DNA of 64,000 bases from Micromonospora purpureochromogenes (GCF_900091515.1 NZ_LT607410.1:5704001-5768000), one strand, 5' to 3'; positions 27,791 through 37,377 are shown, counted from the stretch's first letter. Notes: generated from the letters alone by a model not told the origin. Translations and numbers: made by a program.

Positions 27791-29992
27791 TCAGCCCTTT
27801 TCCAGATACTCGGCGCGTTCCTCGTCCACCAGCGCGGCGACCGACGCGGCCAGCGCCGGGTGCCGGTCCAGCTCCGGGTCCTCCTCGACCAGGGTGATCG
27901 CCTCGGCGCGGGCGTCGCGGATCAGGTCGGTGTCGCGCAGCAGTGACAGCAGCCGCAAATGCGAGCGGCGACCCGACTGGGTGGCGCCGAGCACGTCGCC
28001 CTCCCGGCGCTGTTCCAGGTCAAGTTCGGCCAGCTTGAAACCGTCCGTGGTGGAAGCCACCGCGTCGAGGCGTTCCCGGGCCGAGGACCCCTCGGCCGCC
28101 TCGGTCACCAGCAGGCAGAGCCCGGGGGCGGTGCCCCGACCCACCCGGCCGCGTAGCTGGTGCAGCTGGGAGACGCCGAACCGGTCGGCGTCCAGCACGA
28201 TCATCACGGTGGCGTTGGGCACGTTGACGCCGACCTCGACCACGGTGGTGGCGACGAGCACGTCCAGTTTGCCGTCGGCGAAGGAGCGCATCACCGCGTC
28301 CTTCTCGTCGGCGGGCAGCTTGCCGTGCAGGACGCCGATCCGCAGCCCGTGCAGCGGCCCCTCGGCGAGCAGCGGCGCGACCTCGGTCACGGCCACGGGC
28401 GGCCGCCGCCCGTTGTCGTCCTCCCGGGGCGGCTCCTCCTCGCTCGCCGGCCCCTCACCGATCCGCGGGCACACCACGTACGCCTGGTGGCCGGCGGCGA
28501 CCTCCTCGCGCAGCCGGCGCCAGGCCCGGTCCAGGAAGGCCGGCTTCTCCGCCGCCGGCACCACGTGCGAGGCGATCGGCGAGCGGCCCCGCGGCAGCTG
28601 GGACAGGGTGGAGGTCTCCAGATCGCCGTAGACCGTCATCGCCACCGTGCGCGGGATCGGGGTCGCGGTCATCACCAGCACGTGCGGCGGCTGGTCGGCC
28701 TTGGACCGCAGCGCGTCGCGCTGCTCGACGCCGAACCGGTGCTGCTCGTCGACGACCACCAGGCCGAGGTCGGCGAAGTCCACTCCCTCGTAGAGCAGGG
28801 CGTGGGTGCCGAGCACGATGCCGGCCCGGCCCTCGGCCACCTCGGTCAGCGCCCGCCGCCGGGCCGCCGCCCCGAGCGAACCGGTGACCAGCTCCACCCG
28901 GGTGGCGTCGTCGGCCCCGCCCAGCTCCCCGGCCATCGCCAGCGGCCCGAGCAGGTCGAGCATGCCCCGGTGATGCTGCGCGGCGAGCACCTCGGTCGGG
29001 GCGAGCAGCGCCGCCTGCCCCCCGGCGTCGACCACCTGGAGCATGGCCCGCAGCGCCACCACCGTCTTGCCCGAACCCACCTCGCCCTGCAACAGCCGGT
29101 GCATCGGGTGCGGGGTGGCCAGGTCGGCGGCGATCTCGACGCCGACGTCGCGCTGCCCGGAGGTCAGCTCGTACGGCAGCCGGGCGTCGAACGCGTCGAG
29201 CAGCCCGCCGGGCTTCGGCGGGCGGGGCCGGGCCGGCCAGGACGCCGCCCGGTGCTTGCGTTGCACCAGGGTGAGCTGGACGGCGAACGCCTCGTCCCAC
29301 TTCAGCCGGCGGCGTGCCCGGTACAGCTCCTCCTTGCTGGAGGGGCGGTGGATCTCCCGCAGGGCGGTGCCGATGCCGACCAGGTTGCGCCCGGCCCGCA
29401 CGGTCGCCGGCAGCGGGTCCTCCGGCGGGGTGAAGGTGTCCAGCACCACCCGGACGCAGCGGGCGATCACCCAGGTCGGTACGGCTGCGGCGGCCGGGTA
29501 GACCGGGATCAGCGCGCCGGCGAACTCCTCGATCTCCTCGCTCGCCGCCGCCTCGCCGTCGGTGGAATCCCCGAGGAGCTGGTATTCCGGGCCGTTGAGC
29601 TGCCGCTTGCCCCGGAACTCGGTGACCTTGCCGGCGAAGAGCCCCCAGCGCCCGGGGCGCAGCTCCCGCTCCCGCCACGCCTGGTTGCCGAAGAAGGTCA
29701 GGGTGAGCACGCCGCCGGAGCCGTCGCCGACGGTCACCTCCAGCAGGTTGCCCCGGCGCTGGCGCATCGGCCGCACCGCCGTGCGCTGCACCTGGGCCAG
29801 CACGGTGACCTGCTCGCCCACGTCGAGGGACCGGATGTCGGTGTGCTCGCCACGCTCGTCGTACCGGCGGGGGAAGTGGTAGGCCAGGTCGCCGGCGGTG
29901 TGCAGGTCGAGGTGGCTGGCCAGGGCCTTGGCCGTCTTCTCCCCGACCAGCTTCTTCAGCGGCGTGTCCACCGTGGACGGCTCGGACGTCAT
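27791..29992 (-). CDS. recG: ATP-dependent DNA helicase RecG
   Basis: 733 residues. Branch-migrating helicase that remodels stalled forks. Order: N-terminal wedge/OB domain (about 55-145), helicase core with Walker A GEVGSGKT (303-310), DEQH box in VVDEQHRFGVEQR (about 396-408), motif III ATPIPRT, and motif VI region QLRGRVGRG. The ATG overlaps the stop of the DhaL-domain gene (ATGA), as in many actinobacteria where this pair is an operon. Confidence 0.97.
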   Translation of the reverse strand: MTSEPSTVDTPLKKLVGEKTAKALASHLDLHTAGDLAYHFPRRYDERGEHTDIRSLDVGEQVTVLAQVQRTAVRPMRQRRGNLLEVTVGDGSGGVLTLTFFGNQAWRERELRPGRWGLFAGKVTEFRGKRQLNGPEYQLLGDSTDGEAAASEEIEEFAGALIPVYPAAAAVPTWVIARCVRVVLDTFTPPEDPLPATVRAGRNLVGIGTALREIHRPSSKEELYRARRRLKWDEAFAVQLTLVQRKHRAASWPARPRPPKPGGLLDAFDARLPYELTSGQRDVGVEIAADLATPHPMHRLLQGEVGSGKTVVALRAMLQVVDAGGQAALLAPTEVLAAQHHRGMLDLLGPLAMAGELGGADDATRVELVTGSLGAAARRRALTEVAEGRAGIVLGTHALLYEGVDFADLGLVVVDEQHRFGVEQRDALRSKADQPPHVLVMTATPIPRTVAMTVYGDLETSTLSQLPRGRSPIASHVVPAAEKPAFLDRAWRRLREEVAAGHQAYVVCPRIGEGPASEEEPPREDDNGRRPPVAVTEVAPLLAEGPLHGLRIGVLHGKLPADEKDAVMRSFADGKLDVLVATTVVEVGVNVPNATVMIVLDADRFGVSQLHQLRGRVGRGTAPGLCLLVTEAAEGSSARERLDAVASTTDGFKLAELDLEQRREGDVLGATQSGRRSHLRLLSLLRDTDLIRDARAEAITLVEEDPELDRHPALAASVAALVDEERAEYLEKG

Positions 29993-31638
29993 TCGACCCC
30001 CACCAGGAGCGGATAGTGCGGCTGGCCGCCCGGGTAAGCCTGCACCTCGACGAACGGCCAGCGCCGGCCGACGTGCGCGCGCACCGCGTCGGCGAGACCG
30101 TCCGGGGCGTCCGCGCCGGTGAGCAGGGTGACCAGCTCACCACCGCCGCCCAGCATCCGGTCGACCACCGCGGCGCAGGTGTCGACCAGGTCGGCGCCGA
30201 TCAGGTGCACCTCCCCCTCCACCAGCGCCAGCACGTCGCCGGGGCGGCAGGGGCCGGCCACGGTGAGCGCCTCCCGGCTGGCGTGGCAGACCTCGGCGTA
30301 CCGGCAGGCGCCGGCGGCCTCGGCCATCGCGATCACGTCGTCCTCGAAGCGCCGCCGGGGATCGCGCACCGCGAGCGCGGCCAGCGCCTGCACCGGGGAG
30401 CGGGTCGGCACCACGCTGACCTTGATGCCCAGCCGGTGCGCCTCCTTCGCGGCGGCACTCGCCACGGCCTGGGTGTTCGGGTCGTTGGGGAGCACCACCA
30501 CGCGGGCCGCGTCGGTGGCGCGGATCGCGTCCAGCAGCTCGCCGGTGGACGGGTTGGCCGGCACGACGGTGGCGCCCTCGCCGGCGAAGAGCTCCGCGAT
30601 GCCCGCGCCGGCGGCGACCACCACGGCCGCCCGGCCGTCGGCGGACGGGCCGGGCCGGGGCGCCGGCGCGGTCTGGTCGGCGAAGCGGGTCACCGAGATC
30701 CGGTACGGCCGGCCGGCGACCACGCCCGCCTCGACCGCGGCGCCCACGTCGTTGACGTGCACGTGCACGTTCCAGGTGGTGGAGGCCGCCGGTGAGGCGC
30801 CGTCGCCGACCACCACCAGCGAGTCGCCCAGCCCGGCCAGCTCGGCGCGCATCCGGGCCACCGCCTCGTGGTCGGCGTCGAGCAGGAACTGCACCTCGTA
30901 CGCGTACTCGTCGGAGCCGGCCTCGCGGACGGTGGTGAGCGGCGGGCGGACCGCCCGGGTCACCGGCGCCGGCCGGGGTGGGCTCTCCCCGGTGACCACC
31001 TCGACCAGCGCGTCGAGCAGCAGGCAGAGCCCCCGGCCGCCGGCGTCGACGACGCCGGCCCGGGCCAGCTCGGGCAGCTGGTCCGGGGTGCGGGCCAGGG
31101 CGCGGGCGGCCTCGCCCGCCGCCGCCCGGGCCACCGTGCGCAGGTCGTCGCTGTCGGCCTGCTCGGCGGCCGTCGCTGCGGCCGCCACCACGGTGAGCAG
31201 TGTCCCCTCCACCGGGCGGGCGACGGCCGCGTAGGCCGCGTCGGCGGCGGCGCGCAGCGCGACGGCCAGCTCCCGGCCGGCCACGGCCGGAACGGAGCCG
31301 AGCGCGTCGGCCAGGCCGCGCAGGATCTGCGACAGGATCACCCCGGAGTTGCCCCGGGCGCCGAGCAGCGCCCCGCGCGCCATCAGCCGCAGCGCGTGCC
31401 CGTGCGCGGTGGCCCCGTCCCCGGGAAGGGTGTCGAGGTCCATCGCCAGCGCCTGCTGGGCGGAGGTGAGGGTGAGCACCATGTTGGTGCCGGTGTCGCC
31501 GTCCGGGACGGGGTAGACGTTGAGCTCGTCGATCTCACCCTGGTGCCGCCGCAGCGCGGTGAGCCCACTCGCGCACCAGCGGCGCACCGCGGCGGCGTCG
31601 AGGGTGTCCAGCACGGCCAGAAGCCTACTGTCGCGCAC
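29989..31638 (-). CDS. DhaL/DAK2-domain protein, FakA (YloV)-like
   Basis: 549 residues. The N-terminal DhaL domain has the Mg-ATP loop YPVPDGDTGTNM (about 40-51) and an RGARGNSG-like LLGARGNSGVILSQ segment. The middle and C-terminal halves match the YloV/FakA family, whose studied members phosphorylate fatty acids bound to FakB (DegV) partners. Whether this one does so is inferred. Start GTG at 31638 (VRDSRLLAVLDT) with a G-rich site; GTG at 31644 is two codons longer. Translationally coupled to recG. Confidence 0.9.
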   Translation of the reverse strand: MRDSRLLAVLDTLDAAAVRRWCASGLTALRRHQGEIDELNVYPVPDGDTGTNMVLTLTSAQQALAMDLDTLPGDGATAHGHALRLMARGALLGARGNSGVILSQILRGLADALGSVPAVAGRELAVALRAAADAAYAAVARPVEGTLLTVVAAAATAAEQADSDDLRTVARAAAGEAARALARTPDQLPELARAGVVDAGGRGLCLLLDALVEVVTGESPPRPAPVTRAVRPPLTTVREAGSDEYAYEVQFLLDADHEAVARMRAELAGLGDSLVVVGDGASPAASTTWNVHVHVNDVGAAVEAGVVAGRPYRISVTRFADQTAPAPRPGPSADGRAAVVVAAGAGIAELFAGEGATVVPANPSTGELLDAIRATDAARVVVLPNDPNTQAVASAAAKEAHRLGIKVSVVPTRSPVQALAALAVRDPRRRFEDDVIAMAEAAGACRYAEVCHASREALTVAGPCRPGDVLALVEGEVHLIGADLVDTCAAVVDRMLGGGGELVTLLTGADAPDGLADAVRAHVGRRWPFVEVQAYPGGQPHYPLLVGVE

Positions 31639-31829
31639 CGACACCCCCCCGGGCCGGACGGTCCGCCCCGGCGTGTCTCTTGCGCCCGCCGTGCCGGTGG
31701 CCCGCCTCACACCCAGCCGGTCCCTCCGGGGCGGTTGGTCCGACACCCCGGTCATCGGGTAACCTGGCCAGGTTGCCCGGGCAGCGCCTGCCGGCGACCT
31801 CATGAACGTATCAATCCCAGGAGTATCCC

Positions 31830-32021
31830 GTGGCTAGCGTGTGCGACGTCTGTGGCAAGGGACCGGGCTTCGGCCACAACGTGTCCCACTCGCACCGGCG
31901 GACCAACCGCCGCTGGAACCCGAACATCCAGTCGGTGCGTACCCCGGCCGGTGGCGGTAACACCAAGAAGATGCAGGTCTGCACCTCGTGCATCAAGGCC
32001 GGCAAGGTCACCCGCGCCTGA
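31830..32021 (+). CDS. rpmB: 50S ribosomal protein L28
   Basis: 63 residues. CDVC (5-8) and CTSC (about 51-54) form the zinc ribbon of the C+ form. The body [19 protein letters not shown] is the typical L28 start. GTG start with CAGGAG upstream. A palindrome, GGTAACCTGG/CCAGGTTGCC (31758-31777), lies in its promoter region, and a hairpin follows the gene. Divergent from the DhaL/recG operon, as in mycobacteria. Confidence 0.97.
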   Translation: MASVCDVCGKGPGFGHNVSHSHRRTNRRWNPNIQSVRTPAGGGNTKKMQVCTSCIKAGKVTRA

Positions 32022-32055
32022 CGCGGTAACGCCTCCAGCTCGAACATTCGCCAGC

Positions 32056-32082
32056 ACCGGCGGGCCGTGACGGTCCGCCGGT
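32056..32082 (+). terminator. Hairpin terminator after rpmB
   Basis: ACCGGCGGGCCG (32056-32067) pairs with CGGTCCGCCGGT (32071-32082), one G-U pair, three-base loop, then TCTGTCGTGT. Confidence 0.75.
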
Positions 32083-32232
32083 TCTGTCGTGTCCGGGGCC
32101 GTTCGCCGCACCGGTGACTGGTCCCCGACGACTCTCTCGACCCGCCCCGGGCACCCGGCTACGGTCTGCCTGCGCCACCCGACCGCCCGGTCTCCGGCCT
32201 CGGCGCACCGACGCCGTACGGAGGACCGACCG

Positions 32233-33489
32233 GTGGACCTGGACCTGGGCCGCGACGAGCTGATCTTCATCGGGGCCGCGCTCGGCATGCTGCGCTGGCT
32301 CGACGAGCGGCTACCGCCCGGCGCCGTCGTGCTGGTCGAGGAGCCCGACGTCATCCACCGCCGGGGCGTCGCGGCGCTCGCGGCCGACCTGCCCGTCGTC
32401 TCGCGGGTGGTGCCCGCCGAGTACCAGACCGGGGTGGACGTCGACGCGCTGCTGGCCCGGGAACCGCGGCTGGCCGCCGCGCGGCTGGTGGTGCCCGGCA
32501 TCGAGTACGCCGTCCCTGCCGCCGCCCGCCTGGCCGATCGGCTCGGCCTGCCCGGCGCCGGCCCGGAGGCCGCCGAGATCTTCGCCGACAAGCACCGGAT
32601 GCGGCAGGTCGCCGCCGGGGCCGGGCTGCCCAACCCGGCGTACGAGCTCGTCGGCACGCCCGAGCGGGCCGCGGCCTTCGCGGAGCGCTTCGGCGGCCGG
32701 TGCGTGCTGAAGCCGACCCGGCGCTCCGGCAGCCTGGGCGTGCAGCTGATCACCGAACCGGCGGCGATCGCCTCGGCCTGGGCGACGACCGCCACGCCGG
32801 AGGAGCCGCCTGAGGCCACCGACCGGGGCCTGCCCACCGAGGTGCTGGTCGAGCAGTTGGTCGTCGGCCCGGAGCACAGCGTCGAGCTGCTGGTCACCGA
32901 CGGCGAGGTGTGCTTCGCCAACGTCACCGACAAGCGGGTGCTGCCCGGCCCCCGACCGGTCGAGACCGGTCACACCGTGCCGTCCGCCCTGCCCCCGGCC
33001 GCCCGGGCCGAGCTGGTCCAGGTGGCCAGCCGGCTGGCGGCGGCGGCCGGGTTCCGCACCGGGGTGCTGCACAGCGAGTGGATCGTCGCCGACGGGGTGC
33101 CGACCCTGGTGGAGTGCGCCGCCCGACTGCCCGGTGACATGATCACCGCGCTGGTCTCGGTCGCGTACGACTGTGGGTTCATCCCCGCGTACCTGCGGCT
33201 GCTGCGCGGCGAACGGCCCGCGCTGCCGGCCCGGCCGGCGGGCGCGGCGGCGGTGGAGTTCCTGCTCGCCCCGCCCGGCACGGTGACCGCCGTGACCGGC
33301 GTGCGCGCCGCGCTGCGGGCGCCCGGGGTGCTCAGCGCGCAGGTGGACGTCGCGGTCGGCGACACCCTCGGCGAGGTGGTCTCCTCGGCCCGGCGCAGCG
33401 GTCTGGTGCTGGCCTGGGGCGACGACCCCGCCGAGGCGACCCGGGCCGCCCGGCACGCGGCGGGGCTGGTGGAGATCAGCGTCGGCTGA
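32233..33489 (+). CDS. ATP-grasp ligase of unknown substrate
   Basis: 418 residues. An N-terminal Rossmann-like half (IFIGAALGMLRWLDERLP) is followed by an ATP-grasp domain: FADKHRMRQVAAGAGLPNP (about 117-135), RCVLKPTRRSGSLGVQ (about 157-172), EQLVVGPEHSVELLVTDG, and the metal-binding end LVECAARLPGDMI. A C-terminal domain follows, as in carboxylate-amine ligases such as PurK/BacD relatives. It would join a carboxylate to an amine or thiol using ATP. No partner biosynthetic genes are adjacent, so the product is unknown. GTG start with GGAGG 8 bases ahead. Confidence 0.85.
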   Translation: MDLDLGRDELIFIGAALGMLRWLDERLPPGAVVLVEEPDVIHRRGVAALAADLPVVSRVVPAEYQTGVDVDALLAREPRLAAARLVVPGIEYAVPAAARLADRLGLPGAGPEAAEIFADKHRMRQVAAGAGLPNPAYELVGTPERAAAFAERFGGRCVLKPTRRSGSLGVQLITEPAAIASAWATTATPEEPPEATDRGLPTEVLVEQLVVGPEHSVELLVTDGEVCFANVTDKRVLPGPRPVETGHTVPSALPPAARAELVQVASRLAAAAGFRTGVLHSEWIVADGVPTLVECAARLPGDMITALVSVAYDCGFIPAYLRLLRGERPALPARPAGAAAVEFLLAPPGTVTAVTGVRAALRAPGVLSAQVDVAVGDTLGEVVSSARRSGLVLAWGDDPAEATRAARHAAGLVEISVG

Positions 33490-33509
33490 GACCGACCCCG
33501 CGGGGCAGG

Positions 33510-33971
33510 TCAGAGGGTACGGCCGAAGGAGAGGCAGCCCGGCGCGTCGGCGTAGAAGCCGAAGTTGGGGATCCGCTCGTACCCGGCCGAGGTGTACATG
33601 GCGATCGCCTCGGGCTGCTTGTCGCCGCACTCCAGGATCATCCGCTTGCGCCCGTGGTAGCGGGCGGACTCCTCGACGGCGGCCAGCACGGCGCGGGCCA
33701 CCCCGCGGCCCCGGGCGGTCGGGGCGGTGTACATCCGCTTCAGCTCGGCGGTGTCGTCGCCGTGGCTGCGCCAGCCGCCGCAGCCGACCGGTTCGCCGTC
33801 GAGGTACGCGACCAGGAAGGCGCCCTGCGGTGGGACGAACTCGGCCGCGTCGACCGGCGTCTCGTCGCCGCTGCCGCCGTACCGCTGGCCCAGGTCGGCG
33901 AGGGCCGCGCGGATCAGCGACCGCGCCACCGGCGAGTCGAAGGCCAGCGCGCGAATCTCGATCTCACTCAC
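33510..33971 (-). CDS. GNAT-family N-acetyltransferase
   Basis: 153 residues. Acetyl-CoA-binding motif A is RMYTAPTARGRGVARAVLAAVEE (about 86-108), with a following GYERIPNFGFY. Such enzymes acetylate amines of small molecules or proteins; the acceptor is unknown. The GTG at 33971 (VSEIEIRALAF) is chosen because TACCCT lies 6 bases upstream, a leaderless promoter; upstream frame lacks any site. Followed on the left by the convergent ATP-grasp gene. Confidence 0.9.
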   Translation of the reverse strand: MSEIEIRALAFDSPVARSLIRAALADLGQRYGGSGDETPVDAAEFVPPQGAFLVAYLDGEPVGCGGWRSHGDDTAELKRMYTAPTARGRGVARAVLAAVEESARYHGRKRMILECGDKQPEAIAMYTSAGYERIPNFGFYADAPGCLSFGRTL

Positions 33972-33977
33972 GGGTGA

Positions 33978-33983
33978 AGGGTA
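33978..33983 (-). promoter_or_regulatory. Predicted -10 of a leaderless promoter (GNAT gene)
   Basis: TACCCT on the minus strand, 6 bases before the GTG start, with no ribosome binding site. Confidence 0.5.
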
Positions 33984-33993
33984 CGACCGCCCC

Positions 33994-34932
33994 TTACCGG
34001 AAGTGGTCCCAGCCGCCCGGACCGTCGTACTTCTCACCGTCGACGGTGACGCCGGCGCCCTCCATCACCCGGCCCACCGGCCGCCACTCGTCGGGCAGTG
34101 CCACCGAGCGGGGGAAGGTCGCGGCCAACGCGTGGTCGTCCCCGCCGCCGAGGATCCACGAGTACGGGTCGACGCCGAGCGCCTGCGCGGCGTCGCGCAT
34201 CTGCCGGGGCACCTCGAAGGCGTCCCGGTGCACGTCGAGGCCGACCCCGCTGGCCTTGGCCACGTGCCCCAGGTCGGCCAGCAGCCCGTCCGAGATGTCA
34301 ATCATGGCGGTGGCGCCGAGCCGGGCCGCGTGCGGGCCGGCGGTGTACGGCACCTCCGGCCGCCGGTACGCCTCGACCAGCAGCCGGGGCGTGCGGAACC
34401 CGCGGGAGAGCACGGTCAGCCCGGCCGCCGCCCAGCCGTTGCGCCCGGCCACCGCCACCACGTCCCCGGGCCGCGCCCCGGAGCGCAGCACCGGCGCCCG
34501 GCCGCCGAGGTCGCCGAGGGCGGTGACGGCGATGGTCAGGGTCGGGCTGGCGGACATGTCCCCGCCCACCACGCTCGCTCCCACCCTGGCCGCCTCCGCG
34601 GCCAGCCCGTCGGCCAACTCCTCCGCCCAGGCCGTCTCCAGGCCCGTCGGCATGCAGAGGGCGACCAGCAGCGCGGTCGGCGTGGCCCCCATGGCGGCGA
34701 TGTCGGCCAGGTTGGCCGCCGCCGCCCGGTGGCCGACGTCCCGCGCGCCGGACCAGTCCCGCCGGAAGTGCCGCCCCTCGACCAGCACGTCCGTCGACGC
34801 GACCACCCGCGCGTCCGGGGCGGCCACCACCGCGCCGTCGTCGCCTGGACCGAGCAGGCAGCCCGGTCCGTACGTCAGCCGCGCGGTCACCCGGTCGATC
34901 AGGCGGAACTCTCCGAGACCTCCGACACTCAT
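33994..34932 (-). CDS. thiL: Thiamine-monophosphate kinase
   Basis: 312 residues. Phosphorylates thiamine monophosphate to the active diphosphate. PurM-like fold: N-terminal FRLIDRVTARL, Mg-ATP loop GPGDDGAVV (about 31-39), NLADIAAMGATPTALLVAL (about 74-92) and the C-terminal MIDISDGLLADLGHVAKASG. A purine-rich site precedes the ATG. It lies divergent from the RAM-domain gene, the arrangement seen in actinobacterial genomes around Rv2977c. Confidence 0.96.
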   Translation of the reverse strand: MSVGGLGEFRLIDRVTARLTYGPGCLLGPGDDGAVVAAPDARVVASTDVLVEGRHFRRDWSGARDVGHRAAAANLADIAAMGATPTALLVALCMPTGLETAWAEELADGLAAEAARVGASVVGGDMSASPTLTIAVTALGDLGGRAPVLRSGARPGDVVAVAGRNGWAAAGLTVLSRGFRTPRLLVEAYRRPEVPYTAGPHAARLGATAMIDISDGLLADLGHVAKASGVGLDVHRDAFEVPRQMRDAAQALGVDPYSWILGGGDDHALAATFPRSVALPDEWRPVGRVMEGAGVTVDGEKYDGPGGWDHFR

Positions 34933-35054
34933 GCCACTCCCTCGCCGCGCTCGCTCACTGCTTCCTCTCGACCACCGATAGGGATCACGCCTGCTCCGTA
35001 AGGTACTTTCACCCTTCGGGCCGCCCGCGGGCGGCGACGGACGGAGGTCGAGTC

Positions 35055-35288
35055 GTGGTACAGGCGTACATCCTCATCCAGACCGAGGTCGGCCGGGCGC
35101 GTGACGTGGCCGGGCTGATCGCGGACCTTGCCGGCGTGGTACGGGTCGACGCCGTCACCGGGCCGTACGACGTGGTGGTGCTGACCGAGGCGAACACCGT
35201 CGACGAGCTCGGCAAACTGATCGTCAGCAAGGTGCAGATGGTGCCCGGCATCACCCGCACCCTCACGTGTTCGGTGGTGCGCCTGTAA
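35055..35288 (+). CDS. Lrp/AsnC ligand-binding (RAM) domain protein
   Basis: 77 residues, a stand-alone RAM domain without the usual helix-turn-helix: VQAYILIQTEVGRARDVAGL and ITGPYDVVV-type core, ending in TRTLTCSVVRL. Such SAM/RAM-only proteins bind amino acids as oligomers and may modulate full-length Lrp regulators. GTG start with GGAGG. Its TAA stop directly touches the GTG of the DUF3515 gene, so the two form an operon. Confidence 0.9.
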   Translation: MVQAYILIQTEVGRARDVAGLIADLAGVVRVDAVTGPYDVVVLTEANTVDELGKLIVSKVQMVPGITRTLTCSVVRL

Positions 35289-35984
35289 GTGGACGAGATC
35301 ATTTCCTCCCCGACCGCCGGCGCCGAGCCGGCCGAGCAGACCGCTTCGACCACCGCCAGGAAGCCGGTCGGACCGACCGGGAAGAAGCCGGCCGCGCAGA
35401 CCGCCGCCCGCAAGCCGGGCTGGGACCGGGCGACCCGCCGCGCCGCGCTGGTCGCCACCCTGATCGCGGTGCCGGTGACGGTGGCCGTGGCCGGGTTCAC
35501 CTTCGCCAAGCTGGCGCCGGACACCCCGGCCGCCGCGCCCAGCCCCACCGCCACCAGCGCCCGCCCGCAGTCCACCGCCCCGGTCGAGATGGCCGCCCCG
35601 GCGCTGGCCGCCCGGCCGGCCACCGTCTGCCGGGCGCTGATGTCGCAGCTGCCGCCGTCGGTGCGGGACCTGACCCAGCGGCCGGTGACCGCCGGCGCCG
35701 AGCAGAACGCCGCGTACGGCGACCCGGCGCTCACCGTGGCCTGCGGCGGCGCCGAGCCGGCCGTCCCGGCCACCGGCGACGTCTGGACGATCAACAAGGT
35801 CTGCTGGTACGCGGCCGAGGAGGCCGACGCGACCGTGCTCACCACCGTCGACCGGGAGACCGCGGTCCGGGTGACCGTCCCGCGCGCGTACGAGCAGCCG
35901 TTGCAGTGGATCGCCCCGTTCGCCGACGCCGTCGTCGCCTCGGTCCCCTCCGCCGGCGACACCCCCGCCGGCTGCACCGGCTGA
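35289..35984 (+). CDS. DUF3515-family membrane-anchored protein
   Basis: 231 residues. Ala/Thr/Lys-rich cytoplasmic N-terminus, one membrane helix (AALVATLIAVPVTVAVAGF, about 53-72), a Pro/Thr/Ala-rich linker, then a DUF3515-like exported domain with cysteines in TVCRAL, VACGG and KVCWYA. Function unknown; the family sits near ddl in many actinobacteria, including mycobacteria. GTG start follows the previous stop with no gap. Confidence 0.85.
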   Translation: MDEIISSPTAGAEPAEQTASTTARKPVGPTGKKPAAQTAARKPGWDRATRRAALVATLIAVPVTVAVAGFTFAKLAPDTPAAAPSPTATSARPQSTAPVEMAAPALAARPATVCRALMSQLPPSVRDLTQRPVTAGAEQNAAYGDPALTVACGGAEPAVPATGDVWTINKVCWYAAEEADATVLTTVDRETAVRVTVPRAYEQPLQWIAPFADAVVASVPSAGDTPAGCTG

Positions 35985-36040
35985 CCCCCGCTCCCCTCCC
36001 CCTCCCCCGCGCCCCCGGGCCGCACGACCGGACTCGGGTG

Positions 36041-36098
36041 CACTTTCGGAGAAAGAGTGGCCATCCGGGCGCGGATGGCCACTCTTTCCGTGAAAGTG
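36041..36098. terminator. Long bidirectional hairpin between DUF3515 gene and ddl
   Basis: Arms 36041-36066 and 36073-36098 (26 bases each) pair except for a three-base internal mismatch, with a GGGCGC loop. The central GAAAGAGTGGCCATCC block resembles the hairpin at 1713-1742. It sits between convergent genes. Confidence 0.85.
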
Positions 36099-36125
36099 GC
36101 GGAATCTTGAGGGAGGTGCGGGGGG

Positions 36126-37226
36126 TCAGCGGGGGCCGGTGTTGCGGTGCAGGGCGGTGCGGATGAGGCGGTTGACCAGCTTGGGGTACTCCAGGCCGGA
36201 GGCCGCCCACATCCGGGGGAACATCGAGGTCGGGGTGAAGCCCGGCATCGTGTTGATCTCGTTGAGGTAGACGTCCAGCTCCGGGGTGACGAAGAAGTCG
36301 ACCCGGGCCAGGCCGGAGCAGTCCAGCGCGGTGAAGGCCCGGGTGGCGTACTCGCGCACCTGCCGGGTCACCTCGTCCGGCAGCCCGGCGGGGATGTCGT
36401 ACTCGCAGGCGTCGTCGATGTACTTGGCCTCGAAGTCGTACCAGTCGTGGCCGGAGACCACCCGCACCTCGGCCAGCACGGACGCCTCGGGCGCGCCGCC
36501 GGCCTCGCCCTCCAGCACACCGCACTCGATCTCCCGGCCGACGATCGCGCCCTCGACCAGCACCTTCGTGTCGATCTCGCGGGCGGTGGCCACCGCCGCG
36601 TCGAGCTGCGCCCAGTCGTCGACCTTGGTGATGCCGAACGACGAGCCGGCCCGGGACGGCTTGACGAAGACCGGCAGGCCGAGCCGCTGCTTGTCCTGCT
36701 CGCTGAGCGTCATCCCGTTGCGCAGCACCGCGTACGGGCCGACCGGGATGCCCTCGGCGGCGCAGAGCTTCTTGGTGAACTCCTTGTCCATCGCGGCGGC
36801 GGAGGCGAAGACCTTCGCCCCGACGTACGGGATGTCGGCCATCTCCAGCATGCCCTGGATGGTGCCGTCCTCGCCGTACGCGCCGTGCAGCACCGGGAAG
36901 ACCACGTCCACGTCGGCGAGCGCCCGGGGGCCCTCGGTCGGGTCGAGCACCATCAGGCCGCCCGCGGTCGGGTCGGCGCGGAGCACCACCTCGGCGCCGG
37001 AGCCGGCGGTGATCTCCGGCAGCTTGCGGTCGCTGATGGCGAGCCGGGCCGGGTCACCGCTGGCCAACACCCACTGCCCCTGGCGGGTGATGCCGACCGG
37101 CACCACCTCGAACTCGTCGGGGTCCAGCGCGCCGAGCACGCTGCCGGCGCTGACGCAGGAGATGCCGTGCTCGGGGCTACGGCCGCCGAAGACGATCGCC
37201 ACGCGGGTCTTGCCTGGGGTGGTCAC
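36126..37226 (-). CDS. ddl: D-alanine--D-alanine ligase
   Basis: 366 residues. Joins two D-Ala for peptidoglycan precursors. N-terminal [21 protein letters not shown], the central [13 protein letters not shown] (about 118-130) of the substrate site, ATP-grasp [18 protein letters not shown], and C-terminal [20 protein letters not shown] are all intact. The active-site region shows an ordinary D-Ala enzyme rather than an obvious D-Ala-D-lactate variant, though that needs residue-level comparison. GTG start with GAGAGG. Confidence 0.97.
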   Translation of the reverse strand: MTTPGKTRVAIVFGGRSPEHGISCVSAGSVLGALDPDEFEVVPVGITRQGQWVLASGDPARLAISDRKLPEITAGSGAEVVLRADPTAGGLMVLDPTEGPRALADVDVVFPVLHGAYGEDGTIQGMLEMADIPYVGAKVFASAAAMDKEFTKKLCAAEGIPVGPYAVLRNGMTLSEQDKQRLGLPVFVKPSRAGSSFGITKVDDWAQLDAAVATAREIDTKVLVEGAIVGREIECGVLEGEAGGAPEASVLAEVRVVSGHDWYDFEAKYIDDACEYDIPAGLPDEVTRQVREYATRAFTALDCSGLARVDFFVTPELDVYLNEINTMPGFTPTSMFPRMWAASGLEYPKLVNRLIRTALHRNTGPR

Positions 37227-37377
37227 TGGGTCACCTCTCGGTACGCGACTGCGGAGCCGCCAGCGGCGCTCACCCGGTCGACCTTACTGTGGGTGGCGGC
37301 GCGCCGATGGGGATACCCGCGAGGACGCGTGTCTCCCTCGCAAACGGTCACCCATACCGATACGGTGCGTAGTCGTC

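Noticed and set aside
27464..27946. Frame encoding repeated RGTQP units across the 15-bp array
   Set aside because: The repeat period (15 bases) creates it automatically; it runs antisense into recG and lacks a ribosome site.
31758..31777. Ribosomal-protein autoregulatory RNA before rpmB
   Set aside because: The 20-base palindrome includes a TAACCT hexamer that may simply be the promoter -10; evidence for an L28 leader is too weak to call.
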